From: Winogradskyella eckloniae
GTDB lineage: Bacteria; Bacteroidota; Bacteroidia; Flavobacteriales; Flavobacteriaceae
Direction: 5' to 3'
DNA length: 64,000 nt
NCBI RefSeq assembly: GCF_013249045.1
Contig: NZ_JABRWP010000001.1
Coordinates: 372,001-436,000 of the forward strand
Shown here: positions 61,040 to 64,000 of the stretch, in pieces
How positions within the stretch are numbered: position 1 is the stretch's first letter
How the letters are laid out: the number at the start of each line of letters is the position of its first letter
Position numbers and translations under genes: made by a program
The notes under the pieces: model-generated
The model's database searches: none
Told to the model about the DNA's origin: nothing
Seen by the model: the letters and a program-made list of their open reading frames with translations, nothing else

Positions 61040-61073
61040 AAAAAACCGTTTCTTTAACAGAGACGGTTTTTTT
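61040..61073 (+). terminator. Terminator of the envelope module
   Basis: AAAAAACCGTTTCT (61040-61053), loop TTAAC, AGAGACGGTTTTTTT (61059-61073), one wobble pair, ending in a T-run, 23 nt after the coiled-coil gene. Confidence 0.87.
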
Positions 61074-61113
61074 GTAATTTAAACGTTTTCATAATTATAG
61101 AGTCTTATGTAAT

Positions 61114-62490
61114 ATGACAGCAACAGAAATTCATCATTTATATTGGCGCGCTGGTTTTGGCGCTAATCCTTTTGTAGTCAATACGCTACTTAAAGAAAGA
61201 GTGCAGGTTGTTGATCAACTTTTTGAAGATTCTAAGGCTGTGACCTATTTAAACATAGACCTTTCCTTTATGGATGGAATTACCCAAAAACGGTTAAAAG
61301 ACCAACCTCAATTAGCTCAAAAAATTAAAAAGGAAAGTCGAAAAAAATTAGAAAACCTTAATACAGCATGGATTGATAGATTAGTGCATCCCAAAGAACT
61401 TTTAAGAGAAAAAATGACATTGTTTTGGGCAAATCATTTTGTATGTAAAGAGAATCATGTTGTCTTTGCTCAAAAATATAATAATACATTAAGACATTAT
61501 GCGCTGGGTGATTTTAAAGCCTTTGTAAAAGCGATTTCTAAAGAAGCAGCAATGCTGAAGTATTTAAACGGAAAGCACAATAGAAAACGACAACCAAATG
61601 AAAATTTTGCACGCGAATTAATGGAGTTGTTTACTTTGGGTGAAGGGCGATATTCTGAAAACGATATAAAAGAAAGTGCCAGAGCTTTTACAGGATATAA
61701 CCATGATTTTAATGGCAACTTTAAGTTTAGAGCTAAACAGCATGATGAGAACTTAAAGACGTTTTTTGGAAAAACAGGAAATTTTTCAGGAGATGATATC
61801 ATTGATATAATACTAGAAGAAAAGCAGTGTGCAACATTTATATCAACAAAAATTTATTGTCATTTTGTTAACCCAAAACCAAATTTAGAACACATTGAAG
61901 CTATGGCAGAAGTGTTTTATAAAGATTATAATATTGAACAGTTAATGCGTTTTGTTTTTCTGTCTGATTGGTTTTATGATAAACACAATATTGGCGTAAA
62001 AATTAAATCACCAATAGAATACATTGTAGGTATGGCTAACACGATACCAATGCAATTCGAAAGACCAAAAGATTTGCTGAAAATACAGAAATTACTTGGG
62101 CAAATATTATTGGCACCACCAAACGTTGCTGGTTGGAAAGAAGATAAAGCATGGATTGATGCGAATACCATTATGGTGCGTTTAAAATTGCCTTCTGTGA
62201 TGTTAAATAATGCTATGATTTCTTTAAAAGAAGGCGACACTAATATTAAGGCAGATTTAAAACGATTGTACTTAAAAAAGAATAAGGGAAAATTGCCATT
62301 TAGAATAAAAGCAGACTGGCATAAATTTTTGTCAGATTTTGAAAACATTTCGCACCATGATCTCACAACTTTTATAATTCAAGGTGCTATAAATAAGGGC
62401 ACTGCAGACTATATAGAAACACTGAATACATCTTCTAAAAAAGAATATTGCATTCAATTAATGTCATTGCCAGAATATCAAATGTGCTAA
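61114..62490 (+). CDS. DUF1800 family protein
   Basis: The 458 aa protein begins TATEIHHLYWRAGFGANPF and contains the family-defining LREKMTLFWANHFV, NENFARELMELFTLGEG, DIKESARAFTGYN and LAPPNVAGWKEDKAWIDANT. No signal peptide is evident. DUF1800 proteins are almost always encoded just before a DUF1501 gene, as here (13 nt gap). Their biochemical role is unknown; the pair is thought to act together. Confidence 0.92.
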   Translation: MTATEIHHLYWRAGFGANPFVVNTLLKERVQVVDQLFEDSKAVTYLNIDLSFMDGITQKRLKDQPQLAQKIKKESRKKLENLNTAWIDRLVHPKELLREKMTLFWANHFVCKENHVVFAQKYNNTLRHYALGDFKAFVKAISKEAAMLKYLNGKHNRKRQPNENFARELMELFTLGEGRYSENDIKESARAFTGYNHDFNGNFKFRAKQHDENLKTFFGKTGNFSGDDIIDIILEEKQCATFISTKIYCHFVNPKPNLEHIEAMAEVFYKDYNIEQLMRFVFLSDWFYDKHNIGVKIKSPIEYIVGMANTIPMQFERPKDLLKIQKLLGQILLAPPNVAGWKEDKAWIDANTIMVRLKLPSVMLNNAMISLKEGDTNIKADLKRLYLKKNKGKLPFRIKADWHKFLSDFENISHHDLTTFIIQGAINKGTADYIETLNTSSKKEYCIQLMSLPEYQMC

Positions 62491-62503
62491 AGGAACTACT
62501 GTT

Positions 62504-63691
62504 ATGGATAGACGAAAATTTTTAAAGAATTCAGCCCTTGCGAGCAGCCTATTTTTTGTTCCGAATTTTGTAAAAGCGTTTGAAACAGTGGCTACAGAAC
62601 AACTAGGATATAAACGATTAGTTATTGTTCAATTAGCAGGTGGAAATGATGGATTAAATACCATTATACCTTATAACAATGATGTGTATTATAATGCGCG
62701 CCCAAGATTAGCTATTTCAAAAGACATTATAAAATTAAATGATGATTTGGGTTTTCATCCAAGTCTAAAGCCTTTGCGCTCGTTATTTGATAATGGCGAG
62801 TTGTCTATCATCAATAATGTTGGGTATCCTAATCCTGTAAGGTCGCACTTTAGGTCAATGGATATTTGGCATACGGCAAGTGGGTCAGATGAATATTTAC
62901 AAACCGGTTGGTTGGGCCGTTATTTAGATCAATACGGTAAAAAGCCATATAACGCCATAGAACTAGATGAGCAACTCAGTTTAGCCATGAAAGGAGAACA
63001 CTTTAATGGAATTGCTACAAACGATTATAATGTATTGTATAAAACAGCACAAGATCCTTATTTTAAAAATGTAATTAATCACTATAACGATGCACATTTA
63101 AGTGAACATAATTTAGGGTACTTATATCAAACTATGATTGAGGCAACGTCTTCTGCCAAATATATTTTTGAAAAAACAACTGTAAAATCCTCAAATGAAG
63201 ATTACCCTCAAAACAATTTTGCAAAGCAACTAAAAAATGTAGCCCAATTCATCAATTCTGGTTTAGATACAAAGGTGTTTTATGCCTCTTTAGGTGGGTT
63301 TGATACACATGCCAATCAAACTAACAAACAAGCAAAATTATTGTCTCAATATGCAGATAGCGTTTCGGCTTTTGTAAAAGATCTAAAACAGAATAATACG
63401 TACGAGAATACTTTAATCTTAACCTTTTCGGAATTTGGCAGACGTGTGAAACAAAATGCTGCTGATGGCACAGATCATGGAGCGGCAAACAATGTTTTTG
63501 TTATTGGTAAAAACTTAAAACACGCTGGTGTCTATAATAGCTTGGCTAGTTTAAGTAATTTAGATTCTAATGGCGATTTAAAATATAGTATAGATTTTAG
63601 ATCTATTTATGCTACGATATTAACGAAATGGATGAATGTATCAGCAGAAGGTATTATTCCATCACAGCAGAAACAGCTGAATTTTATTTAA
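62504..63691 (+). CDS. DUF1501 family protein with twin-arginine signal
   Basis: The 395 aa protein starts MDRRKFLKNSALASSLFFVP, a twin-arginine (Tat) signal. The DUF1501 fold, related to alkaline phosphatase/sulfatase-like enzymes, follows with VIVQLAGGNDGLNTIIPYNN, SHFRSMDIWHTAS, SLGGFDTHANQT, LTFSEFGRRVKQN and DGTDHGAANNVFVIG. The Asp/His motifs suggest metal binding. The Tat signal implies export of a folded, possibly metal-loaded protein. It is paired with DUF1800. Confidence 0.92.
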   Translation: MDRRKFLKNSALASSLFFVPNFVKAFETVATEQLGYKRLVIVQLAGGNDGLNTIIPYNNDVYYNARPRLAISKDIIKLNDDLGFHPSLKPLRSLFDNGELSIINNVGYPNPVRSHFRSMDIWHTASGSDEYLQTGWLGRYLDQYGKKPYNAIELDEQLSLAMKGEHFNGIATNDYNVLYKTAQDPYFKNVINHYNDAHLSEHNLGYLYQTMIEATSSAKYIFEKTTVKSSNEDYPQNNFAKQLKNVAQFINSGLDTKVFYASLGGFDTHANQTNKQAKLLSQYADSVSAFVKDLKQNNTYENTLILTFSEFGRRVKQNAADGTDHGAANNVFVIGKNLKHAGVYNSLASLSNLDSNGDLKYSIDFRSIYATILTKWMNVSAEGIIPSQQKQLNFI

Positions 63692-63701
63692 GGACTAAAA
63701 A

Positions 63702-63747
63702 AAACCTTGTTTCAATTTTAGCTTTTCGCGTCATAGAAACAAGGTTT
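63702..63747. terminator. Long-loop hairpin after the DUF1501 gene
   Basis: AAACCTTGTTTC (63702-63713) and GAAACAAGGTTT (63736-63747) form a perfect 12-bp stem with a 22 nt loop, 10 nt after the stop codon. There is no long T-run after the right arm on the plus strand. It is probably a terminator or 3' stabilising hairpin. The minus-strand side does have a T-run, so it may also stop the right-edge gene. Confidence 0.55.
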
Positions 63748-63905
63748 AGTAATTGATTAATAGCCCTACAAAGATGTATAATTAATTCATTGGTGGGCAA
63801 ATTTTTTGATGAATGGTTAAAAAAAATGTATAATCAGTAGGGTTTTTAGAGGGTTCTCGACAAGACGCAAAAAACAAGGTTGAAAAATGGGTTATTTCCG
63901 ATAAA

Positions 63906-64000
63906 CTAACTGTATTTTACTTTTCTAATAATTCTCATGGTCTCTTTATAGGATGTGTAGAGGTCTGAATTGTAGTCTTTTATGTACGGTTTTAAGATTT
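63906..64000 (-). CDS. C-terminus of an unidentified protein (partial, runs off right edge)
   Basis: On the minus strand one frame is open from the edge to a TAG at 63906-63908 and reads protein-like (KPYIKDYNSDLYTSYKET, ending RKVKYS), while the other two minus frames are closed within it. Only about 31 residues are visible. No family was recognised, and the start is outside the window. Confidence 0.45.
   Translation of the reverse strand, partial: ILKPYIKDYNSDLYTSYKETMRIIRKVKYS

Noticed and set aside
1..64000. CRISPR arrays, tRNA/rRNA genes, intact insertion sequences or prophage
   Set aside because: No direct repeat-spacer pattern, no tRNA T-loop context, no transposase or integrase motif and no phage structural genes were seen in reading both strands.

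Overview
The window is an AT-rich chromosomal segment from a member of the Bacteroidota, almost certainly family Flavobacteriaceae. The reasons are: promoters of the Bacteroidota type (TAnnTTTG at -7 with TTG/TTTG about 19-20 nt upstream); many lipoproteins and AQ-ending signal peptides; a type IX secretion (T9SS) C-terminal sorting domain; a TonB-dependent receptor with a DUF5689 lipoprotein; DUF2480, DUF6090 and DUF1800/DUF1501 genes; a three-subunit succinate dehydrogenase; and ribosomal protein L21 with a long C-terminal extension. I see no tRNA, rRNA, CRISPR array, intact insertion sequence or prophage. Genus and species cannot be fixed from the sequence alone.

Layout. 1-11.0 kb is the SUF iron-sulfur cluster assembly locus on the minus strand: sufA, sufB, a small lipoprotein, sufC, sufD, then (after an interruption) sufS, a META-domain lipoprotein, sufE, a DUF59 protein and a DUF2480 protein. 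The locus is split by an oppositely oriented four-gene cassette (3.8-6.4 kb): a PadR regulator, two related small membrane proteins and a secreted serine hydrolase. 11.1-13.3 kb holds thiL flanked by three paralogous tiny zinc-ribbon proteins. 13.3-19.8 kb has an alpha/beta hydrolase, a beta-lactamase-fold serine hydrolase coupled to a BrnQ transporter, aspartate kinase and an Xaa-Pro aminopeptidase. 20-28.4 kb has a secreted sortilin/BNR-repeat protein, sdhCAB and a membrane-anchored MutS-like ATPase. 28.4-34.8 kb has a lipoprotein, rplU-rpmA, an M16 peptidase pair (one active, one lacking the zinc motif) and a DMT exporter.

34.9-41.5 kb has a metal-binding Cys-rich lipoprotein, a small membrane protein, and a DUF5689 lipoprotein plus TonB receptor divergent from a secreted endonuclease/phosphatase-fold enzyme, which suggests a surface nucleic-acid or phosphate acquisition unit. 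41.5-51.4 kb has a small membrane protein, penicillin-binding protein 1C, a monooxygenase-fold protein, an SH3 protein and a giant thioester alpha-2-macroglobulin lipoprotein. This is the PbpC-A2M pairing known from other bacteria, here with two extra genes between them. 51.9-56 kb is accessory: a T9SS-exported FG-GAP protein, a decayed TPR-type gene remnant, a small helical protein and a DUF6090 protein. 56.3-64 kb has an ALDH7-type aldehyde dehydrogenase, a four-gene envelope module (lipoprotein, beta-barrel, double OmpA protein, anchored coiled-coil/HhH protein), and the DUF1800-DUF1501 pair. Both window edges cut genes.

The main points for a second look are the PadR cassette that splits suf, with a perfect inverted repeat exactly filling its promoter spacer; the L21 tail domain that recurs in an anchored coiled-coil protein 30 kb away; the zinc-ribbon triplet around thiL; and several hairpin repeat families in intergenic DNA. 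Most transcription units end in clear, often bidirectional, hairpin terminators.
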